Positions 34,004 to 42,724 of a DNA stretch of 64,000 bases are shown here, one piece after another (position 1 is the first letter of the stretch; every line of letters starts with the position of its first letter). Under the pieces are notes generated by a model, which saw nothing but the letters and a program-made list of their open reading frames with translations, was not told the origin of the DNA and made no database searches. Made by a program: the position numbers and the translations under genes. The stretch comes from Hyphomicrobiales bacterium (GTDB taxonomy: Bacteria; Pseudomonadota; Alphaproteobacteria; Rhizobiales; Rhizobiaceae), in assembly GCA_900468805.1 (NCBI GenBank), contig UEIF01000018.1, positions 62,001 to 126,000 on the forward strand. Direction: 5' to 3'.

Positions 34004-34479
34004 TGCTGCCTTATCCCGTTCTTTCGCTGTCGCTGCTCGTCATGTGGCTGTTGCTCAACGGCTTTACGGTCGGTCATCTTATTCTGGGTATCTTCGTCGC
34101 CGTGTTCGCCAGTTGGGCGATGGCGTCCTTGCGTCCGCAAAAGCCGCGATTGGTGAAGTGGTACCTGCTGCCCAAACTTTTTCTCGTCGTACTCTACGAC
34201 ATCCTCAAATCCAACATTGCGGTCGCGGGCATTATTATCCGGAGCGGTTCGCGCCAGCACGATCCGGGATTTCTGACCATTCATCTCGAAATGAGAAGCC
34301 CGTTCGCGTTGGCCGTTCTTGCAGTGATCCTGACAAGCACGCCCGGATCTGCCTGGCTTGAATATGATTCCAACGAGAATTCCGTCCTTCTTCACATCCT
34401 CGATCTGCAGAACGAGACGGTGTGGCGAGACACGATCAAAAATCGATATGAGAAGCTGCTGATGGAGATCTTCGCGTGA
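34003..34479 (+). CDS. mrpE: Antiporter subunit E
   Basis: A 158-residue protein with two to three N-terminal helices and a cytoplasmic C-terminal domain (VAGIIIRSGSRQHDPGFLTI, NSVLLHILDLQNE). It matches MnhE/MrpE. ATG 34003 overlaps the mrpD stop by one base. Confidence 0.92.
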   Translation: MLPYPVLSLSLLVMWLLLNGFTVGHLILGIFVAVFASWAMASLRPQKPRLVKWYLLPKLFLVVLYDILKSNIAVAGIIIRSGSRQHDPGFLTIHLEMRSPFALAVLAVILTSTPGSAWLEYDSNENSVLLHILDLQNETVWRDTIKNRYEKLLMEIFA

Positions 34480-34757
34480 GCGCAATTATCTTGTTCAGCG
34501 CCGTTTCGATCGCTCAGTTGATGCTGGTCGCGTCGATGGCGATTGTTGCGGTGCGCATGGTCATCGGGCCTCGCGCTCAAGATCGGATTGTCGGTCTCGA
34601 CACCTTTTACATCAACGCCATGCTGTTGCTTGTGACTTTTGGCGTCGGCACGGGTCGCGTCGTCTATTTCGAAGCGGCATTGGTGATTGGGATTTTGGGA
34701 TTTGTCTCCTCCGTCGCGCTGGCCAAGTTTTTGATGCGGGGTGAGGTGATAGAATGA
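34476..34757 (+). CDS. mrpF: Antiporter subunit F
   Basis: A 93-residue protein with three helices (AQLMLVASMAIVAVRMVIGP, DRIVGLDTFYINAMLLLV) matching MrpF/PhaF. Translation starts at GTG 34476, overlapping mrpE as GTGA. Confidence 0.92.
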   Translation: MSAIILFSAVSIAQLMLVASMAIVAVRMVIGPRAQDRIVGLDTFYINAMLLLVTFGVGTGRVVYFEAALVIGILGFVSSVALAKFLMRGEVIE

Positions 34758-35143
34758 CTGCGGCTGCAGATATCCCGTTGTGGGCGGCCATCTTTGTCGC
34801 CTTCTTTCTTCTCGGTGGCGCTAGCCTGGCATTGATCGGAGCGATAGGCTTCCTGCGCCTCCCAACATTTTATGAACGTATTCACGCGCCAACGCTCGCA
34901 ACCAGTTGGGGGATCGGCGGGATCATGCTCGCCTCGATGATCTTCTTCTCAGTCGGTTCAGGACGACTTGAGATTCACGAGATCCTCATCGGGCTTTTTG
35001 TAACGGCGACGACACCGATCACTCTGATGATGCTTGCGCGTGCTGCTCTTTACCGTGATCGTGTCGAGAATGATGAAAAGGCGCCGCCAAAACGGATCGA
35101 CCACGTTGCTGCAAGAAAACAAAGCAGCAAGGCAGAGACTTAA
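34754..35143 (+). CDS. mrpG: Antiporter subunit G
   Basis: A 129-residue MrpG/PhaG protein (LIGAIGFLRLPTFYERIHAP) with three helices and a charged C-terminal tail. ATG 34754 overlaps the mrpF stop. It is the last gene of mrpACDEFG; subunit B is fused to A, so the complex is complete. Confidence 0.92.
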   Translation: MTAAADIPLWAAIFVAFFLLGGASLALIGAIGFLRLPTFYERIHAPTLATSWGIGGIMLASMIFFSVGSGRLEIHEILIGLFVTATTPITLMMLARAALYRDRVENDEKAPPKRIDHVAARKQSSKAET

Positions 35144-35332
35144 ACTTCCTCGGCCCCACCCTAATGGCCACAAGAGCGATTTTCCATGCACATTGACGGC
35201 TGCGGCACGGCTGAGCCGTCCTCGCATCGGCAGCGATTATCCGGCTATATTCGCCAGAAGAGTTTTTGGAGAAGGTTAACGGTATTGGGTCGACGATGTC
35301 GGCCGAACCGTTGCAGACCTCAAGGGATCGCT
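35144..35332. other. Region after the mrp operon
   Basis: About 190 bp. No gene seen; it leads into a dihydroorotase-like fragment. Confidence 0.4.
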
Positions 35333-35689
35333 GACTTTCGCGATCGCGAGGACGTCGAGGCGCTGGGAGCACGTGCTTTCGGAAGGTTTGACACCATCAT
35401 GGCAACCGATCATGCTCCGCATTCCAGGTCCGAGAAGTCCCATCCTGCCTTCGTCGATATTCCCGGCGGCATGCCGGGCCTGCAGACGCTGCTCGTCGTC
35501 AAGCTCAATCTGGTGGCCGATACGCTGATCGACCTTTCGGCATTGGTGCGCATGGGCGCCCACAATCCGGCCCGGCGCAGCAGAGGCATATTTGGCGAGG
35601 CAATTGAAATTGGCGAAAGAAAGGCCATTCACGAAAGGCTCGCATTTGCACGTCTTTTCCTTGTCCGCAGATTCAGCCTGGCCACCTAG
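35333..35689 (+). pseudogene. C-terminal fragment of a dihydroorotase/allantoinase-like gene
   Basis: The frame reads DREDVEALGARAFGRFDTIM, then ATDHAPHSRSEK, FVDIPGGMPGLQTLL and MGAHNPARR. These match the C-terminal third of cyclic amidohydrolases of the PyrC class, including the metal-site DHAPH motif. The N-terminal two thirds are missing, there is no good start codon, and the last 30 residues diverge. It is a remnant, either of pyrC or a related hydrolase. Confidence 0.65.
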
Positions 35690-35735
35690 CCAATGGGAAA
35701 GCTTGTGATAACAGCCACAACCCGTCAGTTGGATA

Positions 35736-35894
35736 TTACCGCACGGGCCGATTGTTGGTGCTCAGCTCGAACAATGCAATGACTGGCAACGCTGCCAGAA
35801 ACGGCAGCACGAAATAGAGCAGCCGAGGTTCGATGCTTGCTTGAGCGCTCACCAAACGATGTTGATCGGGGAACCTCTTGATGATGCCTCGCAT
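35736..35894 (-). CDS. Possible small single-helix membrane protein
   Basis: A 52-residue frame from ATG 35894 with one clear hydrophobic helix (LLYFVLPFLAALPVIALFEL) preceded by basic residues (RGIIKRF) and ending STNNRPVR. The composition is protein-like, but the ribosome-binding site is weak (AGGGA only two bases before the ATG) and I recognise no family. It could be the tail of a lost transporter gene. Confidence 0.3.
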   Translation of the reverse strand: MRGIIKRFPDQHRLVSAQASIEPRLLYFVLPFLAALPVIALFELSTNNRPVR

Positions 35895-35970
35895 CGTCCC
35901 TGAAAAAAGATCGGTCGGCAGCCACCCTGCCTACACACTTTAGCATAGGTGTCGTTTTCGGCGGCAGTCG

Positions 35971-36000
35971 AAGGCAGGCGAAGGCAGGCGAAGGCAGGCA
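35971..36000. repeat. Three 10-bp tandem repeats
   Basis: AAGGCAGGCG occurs three times in a row, the last with one change, directly abutting the stop codon of the SDR gene at 36001. Confidence 0.8.
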
Positions 36001-36729
36001 TCAGACCTGCGCCATACCTCCATCAACGGCTATTTCTGCACCCGTGGTAAAACTGCTCTCGTCGCTTGCAAGAAAGAGGGCTGCTGCCGCGACCTCTTCA
36101 GGTCGCCCCATGCGCCCAAGAGGGATCATGTTCGACAGCGCGTCTCGAATTTCCTGTGAGGCGGCCGCCATCATCGCTGTATCGGTCGGTCCAGGGCTAA
36201 CGACGTTGACACGAATGCCCCTGGGAGCAAGTTCGTTAGCCCAGGTGCGTGTGAACGAACGGACTGCCGCTTTCGTCGCGCCATATACACCATACCCTTT
36301 GGTGCCTATATCGCCTGCAATAGAGCCAATCAGCACAATTGTGCCGCCAGGCTGCATGATGTCGATGGCTCCCTGTGTCGCGAATACGAGTGATCGGACG
36401 TTCAGGCCGAATGTCCGATCGAAATGATCCTCGGAAATATCTTGAAGGGGAGCGTAATCGGACAGGCCCGCGTTCACGACGAGCACGTCGATGCGGCCTT
36501 GTTCAGATCGGATCCGTTCAAAAACGCGCTGAAGATCGGCGTTGTTACTGGCATCCGCCTGGATCGCGAGGATGCTGCCCATTTCCGCAGGCTCTGATGT
36601 GCTCTCCGCCCCCTTGCGGCTGGTCGCGTAGATCTGCGCTCCTTCGCTGGCGAACCGCTGGGAAATGGCCCCTCCGATGCCACCGACACCGCCGATAACG
36701 AGCGAGATCTTGTTTGCTAATCTGGTCAT
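36001..36729 (-). CDS. Short-chain dehydrogenase/reductase
   Basis: A 242-residue classical SDR. GGVGGIGGAISQRFASEGA near the start is the NAD(P)-binding glycine motif (TGxxxGIG class, here with Val-Gly-Gly). VLVVNAGLSD is the NAG motif and YGATKAAVR supplies the catalytic Tyr and Lys, with the Ser in VLIGSIAG. The C terminus GAEIAVDGGMAQV is typical. An HxlR regulator is divergent 95 bp away and probably controls it. Substrate unknown; related enzymes reduce or oxidise small carbonyls. Confidence 0.9.
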   Translation of the reverse strand: MTRLANKISLVIGGVGGIGGAISQRFASEGAQIYATSRKGAESTSEPAEMGSILAIQADASNNADLQRVFERIRSEQGRIDVLVVNAGLSDYAPLQDISEDHFDRTFGLNVRSLVFATQGAIDIMQPGGTIVLIGSIAGDIGTKGYGVYGATKAAVRSFTRTWANELAPRGIRVNVVSPGPTDTAMMAAASQEIRDALSNMIPLGRMGRPEEVAAAALFLASDESSFTTGAEIAVDGGMAQV

Positions 36730-36824
36730 GTTAACTCCATCAACAATGATGAGGCGAAGATATATTCTCTATACCTACGGTCAATTACGCACTATGTGTA
36801 AAGCAGATATCGAGGAGTATACCC

Positions 36825-37247
36825 GTGTCCACAACGAACGAAGTTCCGATCATCAAAGCTTGCTCGTCTCATAGCCACAAGGCTGTCTCCATCGAGGCTT
36901 TGCTGGATGTTGAGAAGGCGCGGCCGGTGCTTGAGCAGATCGCCAACAAGTGGTCCGTCCTGATCCTGACCGTCCTGTGTACTAGGCCGTCACGGTTCAA
37001 CGAGATCATGCGGCGCCTGGACGGGATCACGCACAAGGCGCTCGCCGACGCATTGAAGCGCTTGGAACGCAATGGGCTCATTCGCCGTGAAGTGCTTACG
37101 ACAACGACGCCGGTTGGCGTCGAATATACTATTACCTTGCTCGGCCGCTCCCTCCAGCAACCGTTCGAGGCGCTCTATGCTTGGTCCATGACCTACGGTC
37201 CCGAGCTTGAGCGTGCGCAGGAGGAATACGATCGCGGTCGAGACTAG
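36825..37247 (+). CDS. HxlR-family winged-helix regulator
   Basis: A 140-residue protein from GTG 36825. The core IANKWSVLILTVLCTRPSRF and GITHKALADALKRLERNGLI form the HxlR winged helix, and YTITLLGRSLQQPFEALYAW is the conserved dimer region. HxlR proteins often sense electrophiles such as aldehydes or quinones and control an adjacent oxidoreductase, here the divergent SDR gene. Confidence 0.9.
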   Translation: MSTTNEVPIIKACSSHSHKAVSIEALLDVEKARPVLEQIANKWSVLILTVLCTRPSRFNEIMRRLDGITHKALADALKRLERNGLIRREVLTTTTPVGVEYTITLLGRSLQQPFEALYAWSMTYGPELERAQEEYDRGRD

Positions 37248-37274
37248 CTCGACTGGCATCCGCCGACATCCTAG

Positions 37275-37602
37275 TGCCGGCCCGGCCGCTCATCATGCGG
37301 CCGCGAGTGCCAATCATCACCACCCGCCCGAGATTTGATGGTCGGTAGTTTTTCAACATAGCCCTGATGACCAATCCACCCACGGAATGTCTGGTCAGGT
37401 GAATACGGCCTCCACGGTTGCTCTCAGCTGCATCTTCGACTTCTGCTGCAACGACCTCCGCCAGCCGTTCAATGGCGTAGCGGGTCGAAGGGTAGTCAAC
37501 GTTGCGCGTAATGTAGCCTTGGGTCTGCAGGTACTTTTTAAACTTGCGCATGAAAGCGCTGGTCCTCCTGATGCCGTGGAGAAGAACAACGGTGTCGGTC
37601 AT
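37275..37602 (-). pseudogene. Truncated alpha/beta hydrolase
   Basis: The first 100 residues (TVVLLHGIRRTSAFMRKFKK, then NVDYPS and HLTRHSVGGLVIRAML) match small lipase-like hydrolases in which the nucleophile elbow is GHSMGG. Here the glycine before His is Arg. After GRVVMIGT the frame runs into Arg-rich shadow sequence opposite the HxlR gene, so the C-terminal half with the catalytic Asp and His is missing. Probably non-functional. Confidence 0.6.
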
Positions 37603-37797
37603 GTCAAATGCCGTCTCTCGGTCAAAAGGAAATCAGGGATTCCCGGGAAGCCGGATCTGCTTCGTGGCTGGCGTGAATTCGTGGTTGGCCGCCAATGGAC
37701 GGTTCCAGGAACGCGAACTCTATGGCCGAATGATCACACTCAGCGCTGCCTCGGTGGAAGGCTGGCGGTTACGATAACCCTTCCACGAACACCACCG

Positions 37798-38337
37798 TTA
37801 TCTGCCGGGCAGCATAGTCTCGAGGACCCCATCGCGACGGACGAGCCCGTGAAAAAGCGCCGCCGCAAGGTGCATCAACACAAGAGCGAAGAACGCGAAG
37901 GCAAGATAGTAATGCACGCTCCATAGGAGCGCGTGCAGGGTCTCGCTCGGCGGCAGTATCGGGGGGAGCCTTATGCCGCCATAGAGGACGACTGGGTAAG
38001 CGGCGGCGGACAACATTGCCCACCCGATCAAGGGCATCCCTACCATCAGCACGTACAAACCTACGTGGGACAGATGGGCGGCAAGCTTCATCGGTTCCGG
38101 AAGGTCTGCGGGCAACGGTGGAGCGCCGGATATGAAGCGGACCACGAGGCGAACCAGGGCAAGGACAAGAATGGCGATCCCTAGCGTCTTGTGCGTCAGC
38201 AAGAGCGGCACATACTGACGTCCGATGGTGGAAACCATTCCAACGCCGATGAAAAGCATTGCCAGGATGCCTATCGCCATCAGCCAGTGCAACAAGCGCT
38301 GGATGGTGGAGAATCGTGTCTTGATGCCGTCCGTCAT
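37798..38337 (-). CDS. Cytochrome b561 family protein
   Basis: A 179-residue protein with four transmembrane helices and the haem-ligand histidines of prokaryotic cytochrome b561: His in RLLHWLMAIGIL, in LLTHKTLGIAIL, and the pair in SVHYYLAFAFFALVLMHLAA. It passes electrons in the inner membrane, commonly from quinol. Its ATG overlaps the stop of the catalase-like gene (ATGA), and this pairing of a SrpA-like catalase with b561 recurs in proteobacteria. Confidence 0.9.
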   Translation of the reverse strand: MTDGIKTRFSTIQRLLHWLMAIGILAMLFIGVGMVSTIGRQYVPLLLTHKTLGIAILVLALVRLVVRFISGAPPLPADLPEPMKLAAHLSHVGLYVLMVGMPLIGWAMLSAAAYPVVLYGGIRLPPILPPSETLHALLWSVHYYLAFAFFALVLMHLAAALFHGLVRRDGVLETMLPGR

Positions 38338-39379
38338 GGCTTCGCGCTCGCTCCTGTTCGAGGATAACTGCTCGCTTCCGATGTCCGCAGATCATAGGAT
38401 TTGGCATAGGCTGCCGAGCGGGCCGCGGGGAACGGATCATCGGAAACCTTGATTCCGTCAGGCAGGATGGTCGGGTCAAAATTGATGTCACGGCACGGGC
38501 CGTCCGCCTCCGGCTCTATTTTCTGCACGACCAGAGTTCCAGCTTCGACGGTACGCCGCCCCGGCGGCCAGGCCTTGGTAGGATCTGATATTGGATCGGA
38601 GGGATCGGCCACCGTCAGCACGAGCGTCCAACGCTGAGGCGACCTCGCAACGCGTTCGGTTACATCTTGCTCAAGATGATTGGCCCCGAGCTTGGCGAAG
38701 TCTTCGGCCGTCATCGGCGCTGCCTGCGTCTGCGGACGCAAAGACCAACGAACGGCGTGCTCTGCGCCCGACCCATCCTTGAAAATGAATGCATTGAGGC
38801 TGTTGAACGCCACCTCGGCGTAGCTGGCCGTCCAGGGAGCCTTGGTCGCCCACTCGCCGAACGCAGCGAATTCTGGATGCGCTGCCACAAAGCTTTTCAT
38901 CGCTTCCGGATTCTTGCTCGCAGACGCATTAAGCAAGTCGTAGAAACCTTGCGGCGTGGAGACCGCGAAAACAGGCGGATCGATCAGAGCCATCCGCCAG
39001 ACGTTGCCGTCAGGCGCCGAGATCTGCACGCCAATGCCCCGAACTCGAACTGTCGGATCGGGAGCATTCGGGTCCGGCGTTGCGAGGTTGAAGCGGCCAA
39101 GGACGGGGTACTGTCCGGCGGCAAGCATTGACGCCCGTGAAATCGCGCTACCGTTCCCGTTCGCTTCGAATGTGCCAGTGAAGCAGACGCCCTTTGCGTG
39201 GTTTCTTCGATGTCCGAGAGCGGGTCCGCCAGGAGGCGCCAACGCACTTACTAGCTTCGTCGACGTAAGGCGGTCAGGGCTGAGCCATCCAGCAGTGTAG
39301 GCAAACGCGCCGACGCCGGACCCACGACGGCCGCTATCAACACGAGGGATCCTAGGGCGGAACGCTGCGGGCCAGGCAT
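38334..39379 (-). pseudogene. SrpA-like catalase-family gene with an N-terminal frameshift
   Basis: The body matches catalase-related SrpA proteins (YPVLGRFNLATPDPNAPD, VRGIGVQISAPDG, WSLRPQTQAAPM). The reading frame of the body continues upstream as Arg/Pro-rich shadow. In another frame ATG 39379, with GGGAG upstream, begins MPGPQRSALGSLVLIAAVVG, the membrane anchor expected for this family. The two frames join perfectly if one G is added to the GGG at 39321-39323 (giving VVGSGVGAFAYTAGW). The gene is therefore either freshly broken or affected by a sequencing error. Expected role: haem-dependent peroxide handling at the membrane with cytochrome b561. Confidence 0.8.
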
Positions 39380-39654
39380 CCAAGACTCTCCCTTCGTGCC
39401 AGTTCAACGCGGTGCGGGGGCTTCGATTTCAGTACACAATGAGAAGTAGCCGGGTTCTATGCGCAGGGCGCACAGGGAAGATGCCACCGTCGAGCTGCCA
39501 GGTCAAACCCTCGCCGCGAACAGTCCAGGAGCTCTGCCGGCGTGCCGAGGGTTTGCATCAAGATTGCGATTCGTCATACCGGTCAGGCAAAGTTTTGGCT
39601 CGACTGTACAAGAGGGGATTTATAGTAACGCGGTCGTTAGTTCTGATCCCTTAT
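39380..39654. other. Region upstream of the catalase gene up to the IS end
   Basis: About 275 bp; presumably carries the promoter of the catalase-b561 pair. No gene seen. Confidence 0.35.
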
Positions 39655-39666
39655 GTGGACGGCCCC

Positions 39667-39934
39667 CGACTCGCAAGATATTTTGAGATGATTTGATCTG
39701 ATCGCTTGCGTCCATATGTCCGGCCTGTTGTGGCGTTCGCGCATGAACGCTGGCCAAGATGGTTTCCGCAACACAGGTCCCAGACATCAAGGCGGCCTTG
39801 AGGGGCCAAAGGGATCCCCGGGGTATCCTGTGTCCCGGATCGATCGATCACACCATCTGCTATTATCTTGCAAGTTGTCGTATTACCAACACGTGGCGAA
39901 GATCAGGATGTCCCGGGTTCTTGCTTCCCAATCT
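39667..39934 (-). ncRNA. Probable guide-RNA segment of the IS1111-type element
   Basis: This 270-bp non-coding part of the element, downstream of the transposase gene, contains several short inverted repeats (for example CTTGAGGGGCCAAAGGGATCC-like pairing near 39792-39815, and GATCGATCGATC at 39839). By family analogy it should encode the RNA that pairs with donor and target DNA. Boundaries and folding were not computed. Confidence 0.35.
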
Positions 39935-40972
39935 TCATGCGACGCATCCCGTCAAAGCTGGTCCTGATTGTGCGCTGTATGTCTCTCCAGAGACCATGAG
40001 CTTCCAGGCCACGCGCGCCATCTTGTTAGCGAGTGCGACAGCTGCAAGTTTAGGCGGCTTGCGCTTGAGCAGTTCCGCCAGCCATCGAGAAGCCTTGCCA
40101 GATCGCCGCGCGTGATGAATGACAGCGGTTGCTCCAGCCACCAGGACGGCCCGCAGAGCTTCATCGCCGGCTCGCGTGATACCACCGAGCCGCAGCTTGC
40201 CGCCGGTCGAGTGATCCTTTGGCGTCAACCCTATCCAGGCCGCGAACTGGCGACCAGATTTGAAGAGCTCCGGAGCGGGTGTCTTCATTATCAAAAGAGC
40301 CGAACCGATTGGGCCAATGCCGGGAATGGTGTTGAGACGTATGCTGCGTTCGTCGTTACGCTGCCATGCCTTTACCTTGGCCTCCACATCCGCAATCTTC
40401 TTCTCCAGTTGAGCGTATTCCTCGGCCTGGCTCATGAACAATTCCTGTGCGAGCTCTGGCACAGTCCCGTCGGCTTGTACCTTTTCAAGCAGCAGAGGGA
40501 TATGCGCCAGCCCCTTGGCAGCGGAGATCCCAAACTCATTGGCATAGCCCCGGATTGCGTTGGCGAGTTGGGTGCGGTTGGCTATGAGACGGGTACGGAC
40601 GCTGATCAGCATGAGTGCCGCTTGTTCGTCAACTGTCTTAACCGGAACAAACCGCATCGTTGGGCGGCTCATTGCCTCGCAGAGCCCCTCCGCATCGGCC
40701 GCGTCGTTCTTGTTCCGCTTGACGTAGGGCTTGGCAAGTTGCGGCGCGATCATTTTTACCTCATGTCCGAATGAGGTGAGCAGCCGTGCCCAATGATGCG
40801 AACCACCACAGGCCTCGATCGCGACCAAAGTTGGCGGGCAGGTCGTGAAGAAGTCGATCATCTCCTTGCGCCGCATTTTCTTGCGCAAGACTGGTTTCTC
40901 TCCAGCATTCACGCCATGCAACTGAAAAACATGCTTTGACGTATCCATGCCAATACGAATAATCTTATCCAT
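39935..40972 (-). CDS. IS110/IS1111-family transposase (DEDD recombinase)
   Basis: A 345-residue transposase starting MDKIIRIGMDTSKHVFQLHG; ATG 40972 is chosen over the upstream frame. The RuvC-like DEDD residues are visible: Asp in GMDTSK, Glu in AIEACGGS, and two Asp in KNDAADAEGL. The C-terminal domain has IPGIGPIGSALL and FAAWIGLTPKDHSTGGK, with the catalytic serine region following. It appears intact and potentially active. Confidence 0.92.
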   Translation of the reverse strand: MDKIIRIGMDTSKHVFQLHGVNAGEKPVLRKKMRRKEMIDFFTTCPPTLVAIEACGGSHHWARLLTSFGHEVKMIAPQLAKPYVKRNKNDAADAEGLCEAMSRPTMRFVPVKTVDEQAALMLISVRTRLIANRTQLANAIRGYANEFGISAAKGLAHIPLLLEKVQADGTVPELAQELFMSQAEEYAQLEKKIADVEAKVKAWQRNDERSIRLNTIPGIGPIGSALLIMKTPAPELFKSGRQFAAWIGLTPKDHSTGGKLRLGGITRAGDEALRAVLVAGATAVIHHARRSGKASRWLAELLKRKPPKLAAVALANKMARVAWKLMVSGETYSAQSGPALTGCVA

Positions 40973-41043
40973 GGGCGGCCCCTTCGATTGAGATCTTAAC
41001 AGCTCATTCTGGCACATTTCGATGCCGTTCAGGGGCCGTCCAC

Positions 41044-41497
41044 TCCAACATCAAGAGCGTCGCGAATTGCGCCGCGGCCAGCCATGCAAGCTGGCCGCTA
41101 CGCGCCCTCATCCCGGTCATCCAATTGTGCTGTCGTCGATGCCGGCAGCTATCGTTCGCGGCTGTTTGGTGTAGCGTGGCCTGAAAGATCGGGTCACAGG
41201 TGACGATCCCGACACGCGACTCACTGGAAGGCATCCTCGGCAAGCGGACGCACCATGCGTGACATTGGCTCGAGCAGCTCAATTCACTTAGCTATACGCT
41301 GTGCGAAACCGGCGTGCTGGGCGGCGCATCGTCATCCACGACATCGCCAGCATGGTCGAGAAATTGACGACGAAGTAGATGCCCTGATCGAAACTCGCTA
41401 GAGGCTTTCCAAGCGTAGCATTCGGTCGTCGGGGGCACCAATTGATGGGGAGAGGATAGGTCTGTTACGCGACCGCTCCCTACGATATTCTCGGCGG
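41044..41497. other. Gap between the IS and the hydrolase-LuxR gene
   Basis: About 450 bp. A minus-strand frame (41004-41282) crosses the IS end and has shadow-like composition, so I do not count it. The promoter of the next gene is expected near 41400-41490. Nothing else is recognised. Confidence 0.4.
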
Positions 41498-42556
41498 ATG
41501 AAACTCAGCCAGACCATACGGTTTTGTACCTCCGCAGACGGCACCCGTATTGCCGTCGCGTCTTGTGGACAAGGCCAGGTGATCCTGCGGGCGGCGCATT
41601 GGCTCAGCCACGTCGACTATGATCTCGAGAGCCCGGTCTGGCGGCCCTGGCTCCGGGCGATGTCTGCCCGGAACCGGTTTGTACGCTACGACCCGCGCGG
41701 CTGCGGCTTGTCGGACCGACATGTATCCGACCTTTCGCTCGACGCGTGGCACGCCGACCTTGATGCCGTGGCTGCTTCTATTGAGGAGCCGCGTTTCGTT
41801 CTCCTCGGTCTTTCACAGGGCGGCGCACTCGCTATCGTGTATGCGCTGAGGTATCCAGAGCGGGTCTCGCATCTGGTTCTCCTAAACGCGTATGGCCAGG
41901 GCGCCAGGACGAGAGCTCAGACTGAGGCCGAGCGGCTGGAAGCCGAAACACTCGTCAATTTCGTTCGCATCGGCTGGGGACGAGAAAATCCGGCATTTTG
42001 TCAGTTTTTCACCAACCTCTTCATCCCCGACGGCACACCTGAACAGCATCGCTGGTGGGGTGATTTGGAGCGCCTGACTGCAACGCCTGAGGTTGCAGCG
42101 CAATTGCTTTGGCAGATGCAGGGGATCGATGTGATGCAGCTTGCGACGATGCTTCGCGTACCGACATTGATCGCGCATAGCCGGGGCGACGTGCGCGTGC
42201 CGTTCGATCAGGGCTGCAAGCTTGCCGCTGCAATTCCGGGCGCCAGCTTCGTGCCGTTAGAGAGCAAGAACCACGTGCTCTTGCCAAATGAGTCCGCATG
42301 GAGCGTATTTCAGGCAGAACTCGCTGCTTTTCTCGGGCAGGACAGCCCCGTACGACCGCGCGCCGTCAGCGAGGCGGATCTCACACCCGCCGAGGCGGCC
42401 CTTCTCGACCTCGTGGCGGAAGGACTCGACAACCGTGCGATCGCAGAACGGCTTGGCAAAAGCGTCAAAACCGTACGAAATCAGCTGTCGGTGATCTTCA
42501 GCAAACTCGGGGTGCACAGCCGCTCGCAGGCGATCGTCATCGCGCTCTCCAATTAG
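41498..42556 (+). CDS. Alpha/beta hydrolase-LuxR fusion regulator
   Basis: A 352-residue two-domain protein. Residues 1-275 form an alpha/beta hydrolase with the nucleophile elbow LLGLSQGGAL (Ser near residue 105), an acid in IAHSRGDVRVPF and a histidine in LESKNHVLL, so the triad appears intact. Residues about 290-350 are a LuxR/NarL helix-turn-helix (LTPAEAALLDLVAEGLDNRA, SVKTVRNQLSVIFSKLGVHS). Such proteins may sense a small ester- or lactone-like ligand through the hydrolase domain and act as transcription factors; the ligand is unknown. The methyltransferase gene 170 bp downstream is a likely target. Confidence 0.88.
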   Translation: MKLSQTIRFCTSADGTRIAVASCGQGQVILRAAHWLSHVDYDLESPVWRPWLRAMSARNRFVRYDPRGCGLSDRHVSDLSLDAWHADLDAVAASIEEPRFVLLGLSQGGALAIVYALRYPERVSHLVLLNAYGQGARTRAQTEAERLEAETLVNFVRIGWGRENPAFCQFFTNLFIPDGTPEQHRWWGDLERLTATPEVAAQLLWQMQGIDVMQLATMLRVPTLIAHSRGDVRVPFDQGCKLAAAIPGASFVPLESKNHVLLPNESAWSVFQAELAAFLGQDSPVRPRAVSEADLTPAEAALLDLVAEGLDNRAIAERLGKSVKTVRNQLSVIFSKLGVHSRSQAIVIALSN

Positions 42557-42724
42557 TCCCCGACAGCTAGCTACTCTCGGTGCGGCGGACGGGACTTATG
42601 TCCCTCCAATGAGCGGGGTTGTTCGCCGCTGCGGGACGATCGCATCATGCTCCTGGAGTCGACTTATTCCATCCTCGACATCACGGATGGCAAGACGCCG
42701 TCCACGGATGAGGAGGAATGCGAG

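Larger units (their letters stand above)
39655..41043 (-). mobile_element. IS110-family element of the IS1111 type
   Basis: A 1.39-kb element bounded by inverted repeats GTGGACGGCCCC (39655-39666) and GGGGCCGTCCAC (41032-41043), with further matches inward. The single transposase gene leaves only about 70 bp on its upstream side but 280 bp of non-coding sequence downstream. Subterminal inverted repeats plus a downstream non-coding segment are features of the IS1111 group, in which that segment encodes the guide (seek/bridge) RNA. The exact ends may lie a few bases outside the repeats. Confidence 0.65.

Noticed and set aside
41004..41282. A 92-codon minus-strand frame crossing the right IS end
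   Set aside because: It spans the inverted repeat of the element and its composition is not protein-like.
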